Under the pieces are notes generated by a model. That model did no database searches, was not told the origin of the DNA, and worked only from the letters and a program-made list of their open reading frames with translations. Positions 11,397 through 22,214 of a stretch of 64,000 nt of DNA are shown here, piece by piece. The stretch is from Plazaster borealis (lineage: Eukaryota > Echinodermata > Asteroidea > Forcipulatida > Labidiasteridae). The first letter of the stretch is position 1; each line of letters starts with the position of its first letter. The stretch lies in contig CM037467.1 in assembly GCA_021014325.1 (NCBI GenBank), forward strand, positions 10,627,273 through 10,691,272, given 5' to 3'. Made by a program: the position numbers and the translations under genes.

Positions 11397-11957
11397 ACCC
11401 TTTTGAAATGAATTTTTCACAGGTTAGTTTTATGGCATATATCTACAACTATATAGGATTGAAATAAACAGTTGGTTCCAATTACCAATTGTATGTATAC
11501 ATTCCCTTCAAATCACCCTCAAATTTCCATCAAAAAAATGAACGGCAAAAGTGATTCTAATTTCTTCCGTCCTTTATTTGATTGAAATTTGAGGGTAATT
11601 AATAATGAATTCAAATTCCTTTCAGAATAAGCTGCATGTCCATTCACATTTTGAAACATTTTTGGGGTGGTCTAAGGAACTCAAAAAGATACAAAACTTT
11701 TCCAGAGATTTAACATCTGTCCAGAGGAAGAATAATCTGCAATTGGAAGACACGATCTGAGAAATCCCTACTGCAGTAACGCTTCTCAGATTCAAATTTT
11801 TGGGGGATAGAAAGTGATATCTTTTTCCATAAGCACAGTACTTTGAAGTGAAACGTTCTCAAAATGCATTATACTATCCAAAACTGCTGTACTTCTTACC
11901 AAGTAAGTTTTTATTGCAATTAATTTAGTCATTACCAAACGTATACAGACCCTTTAA
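11397..11957. mobile_element. TTAA-flanked MITE family T1, two partial copies in opposite orientation
   Basis: 11397-11515 matches the right half of the family consensus (TATATCTACAACTATATAGG). 11660-11957 matches the other half inverted, ending CCAAACGTATACAGACCCTT before TTAA. An F2 repeat fragment (11279-11393) lies immediately to the left. Confidence 0.6.
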
Positions 11958-12807
11958 CATCCAGTCGGATTTACATCTATCATTCAACCATAGTTTGCCA
12001 ATAGTTCAATAATCAACAAGTTCCGACAAACTTCCCCCAAAAAACCAAACACACGCTCAACTTGAAAACTCCACAGCCACAGGTAATAAACCGTACTTAC
12101 CACTAGAAAAACAAGCTGTTGATTAACATTTCTCTCTCAAAATCAACGTCAGAATCTCCTTCACATTCCTGACGGAATGGTAAACCGCCCAACAAATTTA
12201 CAACACAGCGCTTCGGGGATTGACACCCATGTGTGAACGAATTACAGCAAATAATAACCAACACCGAACCACACACTGCTTTTCCCAAACACACCTCTCT
12301 CCCACAACAAGTGAAAAGAAAAAAAGAAGAAAAAAAGTATTGTTGCATGAAAGGACGAACTGACATTTTACTGGTAGGGTCACGTTCTTTGAATACCCTG
12401 TCTCTATTTATATTTAAATCAGCAATAATCTAAACTCATTGAAAACACACAACAGGCTATGATTCATTAGAAGGAATTTACTTTTTATAGTTCAATACCC
12501 AAGGTATGGATTGTGGCTTCTGGAGGGGGGGGGGGGCTCTGGAGGTGTTTACATATTTCACATGACTGTACTGGGTGTATGCTGAATTGGATAAAAGTTT
12601 CATTGTGTATAATTGGATAGTTAAGTGACCTGTGTACAATGGCCAAGTTAAACTACAACTGCCTACTGAAGGACAACATAAATGGACAACATAAATGAAC
12701 ATATGTACACGTGCATTAAGAGTGAAGTAAATTTTCAAGGCATTTGGCGAGAAGCCGATACTCATAAATTATAAAAAGATGATTGGCGAGAAGCAGCGTG
12801 GATTTTT

Positions 12808-13160
12808 TTGAAAGGCACTGTACACGTTTGGTAATTATTCAAAATATATATTAGCATAAAACTTACTTGGTAACAAGCAACAAAGAACTGTTGATAGTAT
12901 ACAGAAACGACTCCCTCTGAAGTAACGTAGTTTTTGAGAAAGAGGTAATTTCTCACTAAAATAATAAAAGACTTCTTGCAAGAAGCCTTTTATTCCTGTA
13001 CAAAAAGGGAGTTTTTTCTTTCATCATTTTCTTGCAACTTCGATGACCAATTGAGCCCAGATTTTCACAGGCTTGTTATTTTATGCATATGTTGGGATAC
13101 ACCAAGTGAGAACACCGGTCTTTGACAATTACTAAACGTGTTCAGTGCTTTTAAACCGAT
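12808..13160. mobile_element. TTAA-flanked MITE family T2
   Basis: Left end GGCACTGTACACGTTTGGTA. Right end TGACAATTACTAAACGTGTTCAGTGCTTTTAA. The interior shares CTGTTGATAGTAT and CTCCCTCTGAAGTAACGTAG with the copies at 56814-57279 and 57600-57961. Confidence 0.65.
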
Positions 13161-13652
13161 CCATTTTGATGCAAAAACCATTACAAGATGTTTTAATAAT
13201 CACCCACTGGAATCTGTTCTAAAGAAGTTACATTTATGAATTGCTTTGACAATTTGTTTAATTAATTTTCTTGTTTAAAAAGCACCCAACATATTCTTGA
13301 GAGTTAACCCTAAATAGCCCAACTCCTTGAATATCCTCTTTGCCGAAGTGAAGGAATTAGGAGGACTTGGGCTATCAGGGCAATGCAGTAAAGGAGGATC
13401 CAGAAGCAGCCCAGATGCTTCGTTCTTGAATTGGGCAAGGGCACAAAGGCCTTTTCTTCTTTGTAAAGGGCACCTCTATGAAGAAATTGTAAATTTCTAT
13501 TGGAATGTATGTTTCGAGGGGCACCAAGGCAAAAAAAAGGGGCACTATAGAGGCAATAGCCCCTGTTGCTTCCATGAAGCATCAGACCTGCAGAAGGATT
13601 TAAGCCATATTGGGTTTCTGCTGTGAGAGGATTTAGATGGTTCTGGCTGTCA

Positions 13653-13838
13653 GGGCCCAATTTCATAGAGCTGCTTTTAAAAGCAGAAAATATTGCTTAA
13701 CAATTGCTTTTAAACAGGATACCAGTCACAAATTGTACTTGTGACATGGTAGTTTGGCTGGTAACCTCATTCTGGTAAGCATAATTTTGTTATGCTTAGC
13801 TACTTTTTGTGCTTAATTAGCTCTATGAAATTGGGCCC
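13653..13838. mobile_element. MITE, GGGCCC family
   Basis: Well preserved, with GGGCCCAATTTCATAGAGCT and its near-exact complement at the ends. It is a useful reference copy for the family. Confidence 0.8.
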
Positions 13839-14459
13839 TGGTCATGTTTGACACAAGAGGAACAAGGAATTAGAAGGATTTTGGGCCAAATACAGCTTGG
13901 CCAAAATGAGATTCCGAAGGATATGTTGGGGGATGGAAATGTGATGATGAAGCCTCTCACAGGAGGATTTAGAAGGATTTGGGACATTTGAGCTTTTAAC
14001 TCTATACTTCTGAAGGGTATACAAGGATTTGAGTTACATGTTTCCTAGTCTCAATACGGTTAAAAAAAGTCAGTGCTGCAGTTAACTTGTATTTTAACCA
14101 GTTAAATGCTTTGGCTACCAGCTTCTTTTGAAACCCCTCAAACCATTTCAAAATTGCTTTTTATTCGACAGAGTAAACATAACAAACAAGCATTCCTGGA
14201 TATTTACACCCAAAAAATTATGACAAAGGTCTATCCAGTAAGAACTGCTTAAAGCACTAAAAATGTCACAGCACTAAACAAAAGTGTTTTATATAAAAAG
14301 GATACCAGCCCAAATACTCTGTCACATGTGCCGTTTGCGACTGGTTTTCTGCTTATTTTTTTGCTTAGCAGAAAACTATTGTCTGCTTAGGCAGCTTTTA
14401 TGAAAGTGGACCGTGGTCTGAACCCCACATACTACATTCACAAAGTCTTAACCCTAACC

Positions 14460-14780
14460 ATGCTAAATTAATGGAACAATATGCAACAAATGGTATAAGT
14501 TGTTGTAATCTGTTGCATTTGGCAGTCAACTCAGATGTCATTCTTTGACTGAATTTGTTGCATTAGCAGTCAAGTGACTTCATATTGGTGTTGCATTTTG
14601 TTGTAGTCACCACTACACGTACGTGCATACCGTTGCATTTACCAGGGCAAACCCCCTTGCTCAGTCCTAACACAAACAACGTGCCTGCACAATGCAACAA
14701 AATCCCTTGTTGCATTTTGTTGCATTTGGCATGGTTCTCATTTCAACTGTGTTGCATTCTGTTGTATTTGGCAGGGTATG
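14460..14780. repeat. Irregular TGTTGCATTT-rich repeat
   Basis: TGTTGCATTT or its complement recurs about ten times at irregular spacing, sometimes extended to TGTTGCATTTGGCA. Open frames across it are products of this low complexity. Confidence 0.5.
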
Positions 14781-15244
14781 TGGAGGGACCCTGATGGGGG
14801 TTAGGGTTAGTTTCACGCCCTTGCTCTGCCACCACTTTGCCCTCTTCACACAAGAGCAAAAAAGCAGGCATTCCAGGCTAAATTTAAACAAGCTTAGTGA
14901 AATGTTCCAGAAGGGGGCTCAGGAGAAAACTGCGATCAAATTTTGTCTCTTTTGTTGGGAGTTCAGTCCTGTCACAAGATCTTCTGTCAAGTGGCAAATA
15001 GGTTTGACCTCCGTTCCAGTATCTCTTCATGGTTCACTTGTTTACTGCTGTTTTTGCATGTACCGTTGTTCTGCACAGAGTACCTGTTGTTGGTGGTGTC
15101 CTTGGTGTGGGTTTCAATAACTCAATGGCATTGATTACAGGGTCATTGAGGATCAAGACACGATTTAAAGTGATTTAAAGTTGTCGTTTGGAAGCCTTGT
15201 CCCATTTAAAGTCACAAATCTTCAAAGGCAAATCTCTACAGACT

Positions 15245-15612
15245 TGAAAGGCTCTGTATACGTTTGGTAATGACTCTGAAAATTAATGGCAATAAAAACT
15301 TACTTGGTAAGAAGTACAGCAGCTTCTGATAGTATACATGTAATGCATTTTGAGAAACTTTTCACTTTGAAGTACTGCGGTTATGGAAAAAGATATCACT
15401 TTTTATCCCCCAAAAATTAAATCTGAGAAGCGTTACTGCAGTAACGTTTCTCAGATAGGGCCTAGCGTATACTATTCCAATTGCAGATTATTCTTCCTGC
15501 GTGGACATAACCGCTCCAGATTTTTGGCAATATCTCAAAAAACGCTACCAGTACCACCCTTTAAAATGAAATTTTCACAGGTTAGTTGTATGGTATATAT
15601 CTACAACAATGG
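15245..15612 (+). mobile_element. TTAA-flanked MITE family T1, right end truncated
   Basis: Begins AAGGCTCTGTATACGTTTGG, carries the central CTGCAGTAACG palindrome block and stops within TATATATCTACAAC. Confidence 0.65.
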
Positions 15613-16642
15613 TGCTAAGATGAAGTAAATATATTTAAAGTTTAGTCCTTTTTTTCGGGGGGATACGGCTTCAAAACAGGATGAGGGTGGGGACGATCAA
15701 CTAGTGCTTCTTTTTACTTAGCCTTAGGGGTGCACCCCACTAAAGAAACTCCCATAGCATACAGTGCAAAATGCTAAATAATAAAAAATAATTTAATAAA
15801 AAATAAATACTTAGAAGTCTCACAGCTTTTTACAGTAAAGGGAAACTTATCCATTGACTCTTTAACTGTTTTGACTCTTTAACTCAATTTAATATGGGGA
15901 GTCCCAAGGCCCGGCGAGTTATTCTCCCTTCAAATAAAAACACCCCTACAGCCGCTAAATTTTCCAAACGTTCGAGCATCAATCTTGAAAAATGTCCCTA
16001 AACACCTCTCGGCAAATAGGACAACTTTTTCAGAGCCTATAAAATACCAAAATACCTCAAGTTGGAAGTCAACAACCCCCAGCTCACAGTTGGGCAAAAT
16101 TGTTACAATGTACCCCTTTAATTGGGATCTCAAAAAAAGCTCCGTTTTCTCCCTATTATACATTCTTTGTACAAGATCATTGGTCTAGAGCAAATTTTCT
16201 TGAAAATTAAGCCGTGGTGGTGGTGTGGTGGTACATAGTGGTTTGAATATGATCTTCTTAACCATTGACTAAAAAGCCGGTATTATAATCACTCACAATT
16301 CACCTTGAAAAGTAAACACACACACCATGCCTTTTGTTGTAATTTCTGTCGGAACCTAATCCCACCAAAACCTATTTACACACTATCACAACAGAGTGCA
16401 ACCCTTTCACTCAGTTTCAACTTAACAAACGGTCGACTCTGTACGTACAGTGGATTTTACAGTGGATTTTACGGGCAGAACGACGTTCATGGTGTAAAAT
16501 TTGCAGACTAACCTGCATTTCACTTCATTTCATAATTAATTCTGGTTGTGAAGCCAAGGACTCTTTGAAAAGCAAACTTTTAAAATCACTATATATGGTA
16601 CTACATGTAGCTAAGAAGAGAAATACAAAAAGAAGGAAGTTT

Positions 16643-16850
16643 CAGTTTTAGATGTGGGAGGAAAACCCCAGAGAATTATTCAAGGGAAAACCCACGCCAT
16701 CAGGTAGGGACTGAAAACCCAATCCACAGAGTGCCCCCAGTGGAATTCCAACCGGGGCCCCTTTAGAGGTGGAAGGTGAAGAAATATACCACTGCACCAA
16801 CCCGACCACCCCTAAGGCATCAAGGGGTATGGACAACATTGGCAAGATTG
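16643..16850 (-). mobile_element. tRNA-like SINE relic, family S3
   Basis: The minus strand reads GGTTGGTGCAGTGGTAT with a later CCGGTTGGAATTCC, a decayed A box and B box. It ends with TTTTCCTCCCACATCTAAAA, which also ends the copy at 30905-31340. Confidence 0.55.
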
Positions 16851-17594
16851 AAAATATAAATGTACACAGATTCACAAATGTATGGTATCAAGATGGTGTC
16901 GGAACACTTCCCTTCAATTTTTGTTTTTGCCTGAAATGCTTAAGTTTTTGAAAATTGAGTAAAACAATTAGCTTTGATCTCACAAGTCTAAAACCTTAAA
17001 TTTGAAAATAGTGATTTTTTTTACAATGTTATGCATGCATTTTAAGTGTTTACAAAAACCTAATATCTAAAGCAAGAGCCAGATTGTTTCAGGACTGCGC
17101 AACTTTAACAAAATAAAATAATTTGATAGTTTAACAAGCTGCAGTCAGGATTGTTATCAGGCAAATATTTGAACGTCAACACACTTGTTGATTTGATTGA
17201 ATTATGGTAGACTTGATGGGTGGACAGTGAATGTAATTACTGCTCAGAGATCTGTGACAGGTTGACAGTTGACAAAACGGTACAGTAGCATTGAGTACTC
17301 AAGGTTAGCATATAGGGGCCAAGGCCAGAGATATTCTACATTATATGCAGCCACGATCATGGAAACCTTTTTAATTTTTATTGTTAAAGAGTCACTGCCA
17401 GATGAACAGCGGAATTGTAATGTACGACTCTGCTTTGCTGAACAAACTTAATTGCTTATTTCTTCATTGACCAAGCGCTTGATGTTTGACTATCTCATTT
17501 GTCATGCTACTTCGATGCTCAACAGAAATTAATATCAGATTCATTGTCAACATTTTTCACAAAGAAGATTGCACAATGGGGTACTGTTATTAGC

Positions 17595-17777
17595 CAATAG
17601 ACCATTATCATGGTGCCGCCATCTTGATTTTCTCCCATTCAAATCAATGTAACCAAACCGAGGCTGGGAGGAAAAAATAGTCTGGCTCCTTTTTGTACAA
17701 TGAATATTAGCATCCATTACTGTTACTGGATAAAGGGAACATGACCAAGATGGTGGCAGCATGATAAGGGTCTATTG
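17595..17777. mobile_element. Inverted-repeat MITE (CAATAGACC ends)
   Basis: About 35-bp inverted ends, CAATAGACCATTATCATGGT on the left and its near-complement on the right, with GCCGCCATCTTG / CAAGATGGTGGC inside. 183 bp, no ORF. Confidence 0.7.
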
Positions 17778-20700
17778 AAAAACACAAGACCACCGGGCTT
17801 GTCCGTTCGTGATTTTACTGGTCCAATGCTAAAAGTACTGGCCTCGGGCCTGCAGTCCAGTGTTAATTTGGAGCCCTGCATTATTTTGGGTGCAAAAAAT
17901 GGCTGATTCAAGATGAGCTTTGGCCAGTTGGCTGTAAGCCAAATATTACTGACTGCAACATTTTTACGTCAATTGCAGTAAAAGGTTGTGGGTTCAAATC
18001 CCAAGTGTCTGTGGATTTGTTTCCCCAAGTACAGGAATCGTATTGAAAGCGGTCACACATAACGTACGTGTAAATGAAAGGAAAAGCAGGGTAACCTAAT
18101 TTGAAAGCATTGTGTCTAAAGGGCGCAAGGCACTCTGGCAGACACTACGCTGGCCTGATACATAACTTCTATGTTAGCCAGAGGGGTGTGTGGGTGTCTT
18201 TTGGACACCCCAGTGTTTGAAATTTGGACACACTGTTTTATTTGTCTTATAAAAACATGTCAATTTATCGAAGTGAACAATTTGGACACCCATTTCGTTA
18301 AATTTCCAGCAAATTTGGACACCGTTTTACCAAATCCTGGCTAAAATCTTGTGTACTTCCTAAGGTCGATGCAACTTTTTCCTTTGTAAAAGGCATCTCA
18401 ATGAGGGAAATATAAGGGGCACCAAGGCAATGACCAAGGGCCAATGAGGCAATATGAGCAATTCATCAGCGGAGAGGCAGTCAGAGAAAATTTCCCCAAA
18501 GCGCTCGACTAAAAAAACCCAATCACACTCGCACTTCTGCACCACACGAGCCGTTTTGGGACCTTTACATGGCCGACATGAATGTGAAAAACATTAACTA
18601 GCCTCTCAAAATAACGCTGTTAACACATAAAAACACAAACTTGCTGCTTTGAAAGCCACGAACAAACTTAAACAATCTGGGTCATGTGCGGCGCTGCGAG
18701 ATGACTCAAAACTTTTCGGCTTTTTTCCACCCATGATGCACTGCAAAATATGGCTTATCCTTGGCACACTATAGAACAATATTGTATTGCGAATCGTCCG
18801 TTTCGCCGTATCGTCCGTACTGCCTCTGCCGCCTTTGTAACGTATCAGGCCTGATTGCGGCTATGGTTGTAATACAAGCAATCTCTCTATAGCATCACAA
18901 CATTTATACAATTCTTTTACCTTGAAACAAGACATCCTAATTCAAACCAGGGCGTACAAAAGACGCCCAGGCACCCCTCTGGTTCGTAACTACATGTACG
19001 CAGTCCACTAAGGAAGTTACAAAAATGTACTAATATAATTGGGATGCAAACTTAAATACATTTCTAGTCTACGTAATTCGATGACCAGAGAGGGCAAAAT
19101 GTCAGACCTCAAATCAAACTTGGGGGTTCTCGGTGACCATGGCAACAGCTTAAAGCTTTGATCTCGGCCCAAGGCCAGTATGTGTACGTGTACACATGCA
19201 CAATGTTTGTGCACAACTTACAACGTTCCGATTAGTTGGTGCTGTCTGGCTGAGTTTTAAAAACAATCCAGGCAGTGCTGGTGGGTGGCAATGACTGGGG
19301 TGCCTTACCCAAAATTTGCAAACATGTCCAAATTTCCTTGTAATAGAAAAGGAGGGTGACCAAAGTTTTGCTTGGGTTCTCCCCAGGATTTTTTCAAAAC
19401 TGTTGGGGACTCTGCAAATTTTGCAAGTAGGGCCTATGGCCGACGCAAGCTAAATGGAAATGAGACCTAGATTCACTACAAGGAGAGTACTGCCTTGGTG
19501 CTTGAGGAACTTGATACAAAAACACGCTTTTATTTATTTTTTATTTTTACAATAAAAAATTGAAACAGTGGCCCAAAAGTCAAAATCGTTTCAATGTCTA
19601 TAAGATTTTTAAAAAATTGCATTAGATTATTAAAAAACAGTACAAATTACAAATTACCAAACACAAAAGTTAAACATTTTTCCACAATTTTGTTCTGGGA
19701 CTTTACTGGAATCCACTGACTAGATCGTGAGAGAGAGGATTTGACTCTTTAGAAATGTCACTCATTAGTAGAGGCAGATTTGGAAAAATGTCCGCATCCA
19801 GCCACCACTTTTTAAGGAATTTTTAAGAATGTTTTTAAAGGATGTTGGACTTTATTTCCTTTTTTATAAAAAACATTCCTCTTGAGGAACTGGAACATGT
19901 AGCTGAAACGCTAAATTTTGAGCTTTAAAAAGGAAAATTCAAGCCCACATTTCATCGCGCAGACGGAACTCTCGCACACTCATGCCCAAAGGAACTAAAA
20001 ACTGGAGTGTAGCGAGCAGTGTTGTCAAGAACACCATAGACCCGAAAATGTGGGGTTTTTTCATGATTTTAACACTTTGTAATAATAGTTCAAAGTGCCT
20101 GTTTCTCTCTGTATACATTCTGTCAACCCTTAAGGACAGGTAAGGATATAAATTGACCTAAATTTAGGGAGATAAAGGGGTGTTACAAGAGGCTTCCGGA
20201 GCACACTGCGTTGTCTTTATTTGTGCGCTATGCATGGTGAATAGCGGTGCCTGTGCGCCGCGATGAAATGAGGCAAGGTGTTTTGTAACACTCCTTTCAC
20301 AAAATGGTTGTTCCGCGCATTCGGTGCAAGCGTTGAGTGTGCTTTGTTGAGGGCAAAACAGCCGCGAGTATCGAGTAAGAAATTTCATTTTTTGAGGAGG
20401 ATTTTGCATGTAATTCGGCAAAAGTGATGCGCTAGCATTGTGGATGTATTTATGTACAGTGTGTTGAGAAAGTTTTAGGTGAGTAGTACAAAGGAAACTG
20501 CAGTTAGTGCTGACTAAAGACCACAAAATGTTGAACTACATGTATCAATGACCATTTTTAAAACGTATAGCGTTTATACGGAGGCCCAAAATGTGCGACT
20601 CATTCTAAAACTAAAAGGCTTACGGGGGTGAGCCTTATACTATAGTTCTACTAGTGTCGTAGAACTTGTACACATAAGTACATGTTGTAAGTACCCAACA

Positions 20701-20951
20701 AACACATTGAGCATTCACCAGCGTTTACTCAGACGCTCAGCTCAGAGTCCCAGACCCTACCTGCCTACATACACGTCAGATAATGTCCAAATGTCTATAT
20801 ATATGTTGGGTCAAGAAAACTCAGACTAATCTTTTCTCAAATAAATTAAAATGTTTCATCATAAAAAAAGATTAAATCAAGTTCTCATTTATTCAATCTC
20901 AACGAACATGATTTACCAACTGACCAAATCATTTGAGTGTTGACAATTGAC

Positions 20952-21444
20952 TTAAAAGATTCCATACTCCCTCGAAAGAACATTATTTATATGACCGTGG
21001 ACATCGATGCGGCCGTGGTCGGACATAAGTGAATCTTGTTTTAGCGTACGCCCCCATTGGCATACAACAATACAATGAATTGCATGCAATGTCAACATTC
21101 CAATGGTGGTGAGTAATCCCAATGCATTTTTGCCGTTAGTCGGTGGTCGGTCCAAAACCTCTTCAAAATTACAAAAACTCTTTTGACTTACCAGCAAGAA
21201 ACACTGATGGTACCAACGTTAGTCCAAACAAAACATCGTACAATCGAGTCCTGTGAAAATAGTTGATTTGGGGCAAAGTGGTGGCGGTTTTTAAGTTGAA
21301 ACACGTCTGTCCTTGCGAGATTCTTTCAGTTTCACACTTTTCGTTGAATGTAATTTTTTGTACAGCAGCAGTTCGTACAGGTGTAAATTTCCGTGGTTCC
21401 CGCATAAAACTTTTATTTATGTTTGAAGGATCATGTGCGTCCAA
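20952..21444 (-). CDS. Possible small two-helix membrane protein (unproven)
   Basis: Two overlapping minus-strand frames give two hydrophobic segments. The first, from 21444, runs to YDVLFGLTLVPSVFLAG with a GGTAAGT donor-like site at about 21190. The second ends at 20952 and includes ALGLLTTIGMLTLHAIHCIV followed by a polar tail. The two frames are offset, and the sites visible would give an intron of only about 34 bp. The layout (two helices, mostly polar ends) is loosely like small mitochondrial proteins such as TMEM186, but this is speculation. It would be head-to-head with YAE1, starting 770 bp away. Confidence 0.2.
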
Positions 21445-21823
21445 TGGCGTAATGTAACGATTACCAGTTATTTGCCCACCTGCACCGCACCCGTGAGTAT
21501 GTCACCCAGACGTCACCAATGTAAAGAGCGTATCGGAAGAACTGGGTGTTCAGACTTGGAAACTTCTCAAGCGCATAATTGCTCGCTCTAAACTGTCGCC
21601 AGCAGACAGAGCTAAGGAGGTCAGCAAGACAATAAATGGGTAAAGCATAGAGAAAGGACAGAGAAAAGGTAGCGATGAGTATTTTGTTAAATGGAAAAAT
21701 GATGTTTGTGGGGGTTTTCCAGTTGTATTTAGAAAAAAAATCATAAACCCGGGAGGTAAAGTAACCCAACTAAATAATTGCTCTGCAGTGAAAATCAGTG
21801 ACCTACCATCTCATGGATGATCT

Positions 21824-22080
21824 CATATTTTTGACCGCGTGAGGGCGTATGTGAATTAACCGAATTCACGTGATGCAAAGCAAGTAAACAAACTGTCCAT
21901 TACTGGCATGGTCTGTGTATTTCGTTATTGATGCAAGAAAACTAGCGGAACACCTCATATAGCTATAGGACTCGGAGTACAATAAAACTACGTACAGGCA
22001 ATTAAAATAAGATGAAACTGTAATTGTGATGCAAGACAATTCCCTGGTGAAAAGCGCCCTCATCATGCGGCCAAAAATAT
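21824..22080. mobile_element. Inverted-repeat MITE (ATATTTTTGACCG ends), copy 1
   Basis: Left end ATATTTTTGACCGCGTGAGG; right end CGCCCTCATCATGCGGCCAAAAATAT. It shares long blocks with 61606-61818, including GATGAAACTGTAATTGTGAT. It lies 135 bp upstream of the YAE1 start, within the presumed promoter. Confidence 0.7.
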
Positions 22081-22214
22081 TATCAAGTTACTTATCTTTT
22101 GACAATATGATCTTATGTAATTCTGATTCTGTCTCTTTTCACGATTTTATTTATCAGCTCCACTGATACAACGGCTGGGAGAGATTTCTGTCGACCGAGA
22201 CTAGAGAAGAAGAG

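Larger units (their letters stand above)
11040..20954. other. Gene-poor interval with repeats
   Basis: Between the COBL start and the next possible gene I find no convincing coding exon. The first 150 bp upstream of 11039 is the likely COBL 5' UTR and promoter. The rest holds MITEs, a SINE relic (16643-16850) and low-complexity stretches. The reading frames here lack plausible homology and overlap repeats. A motif TTTGGACACC recurs several times at 18190-18320. Confidence 0.5.

Noticed and set aside
12103..12366. Possible extra 5' coding exon of COBL
   Set aside because: A donor-like site exists near 12101, but the start at 11039 follows an in-frame stop, so any upstream exon would be non-coding; no evidence for it.
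14692..15120. 142-codon plus-strand open frame rich in Cys and Trp
   Set aside because: It lies partly in the TGTTGCATTT repeat, has no splice logic or domain pattern, and its composition follows the DNA repeat.
20164..20526. 120-codon minus-strand frame with many Cys and His
   Set aside because: No regular zinc-finger spacing, no splice sites fitting neighbours, no recognisable family.
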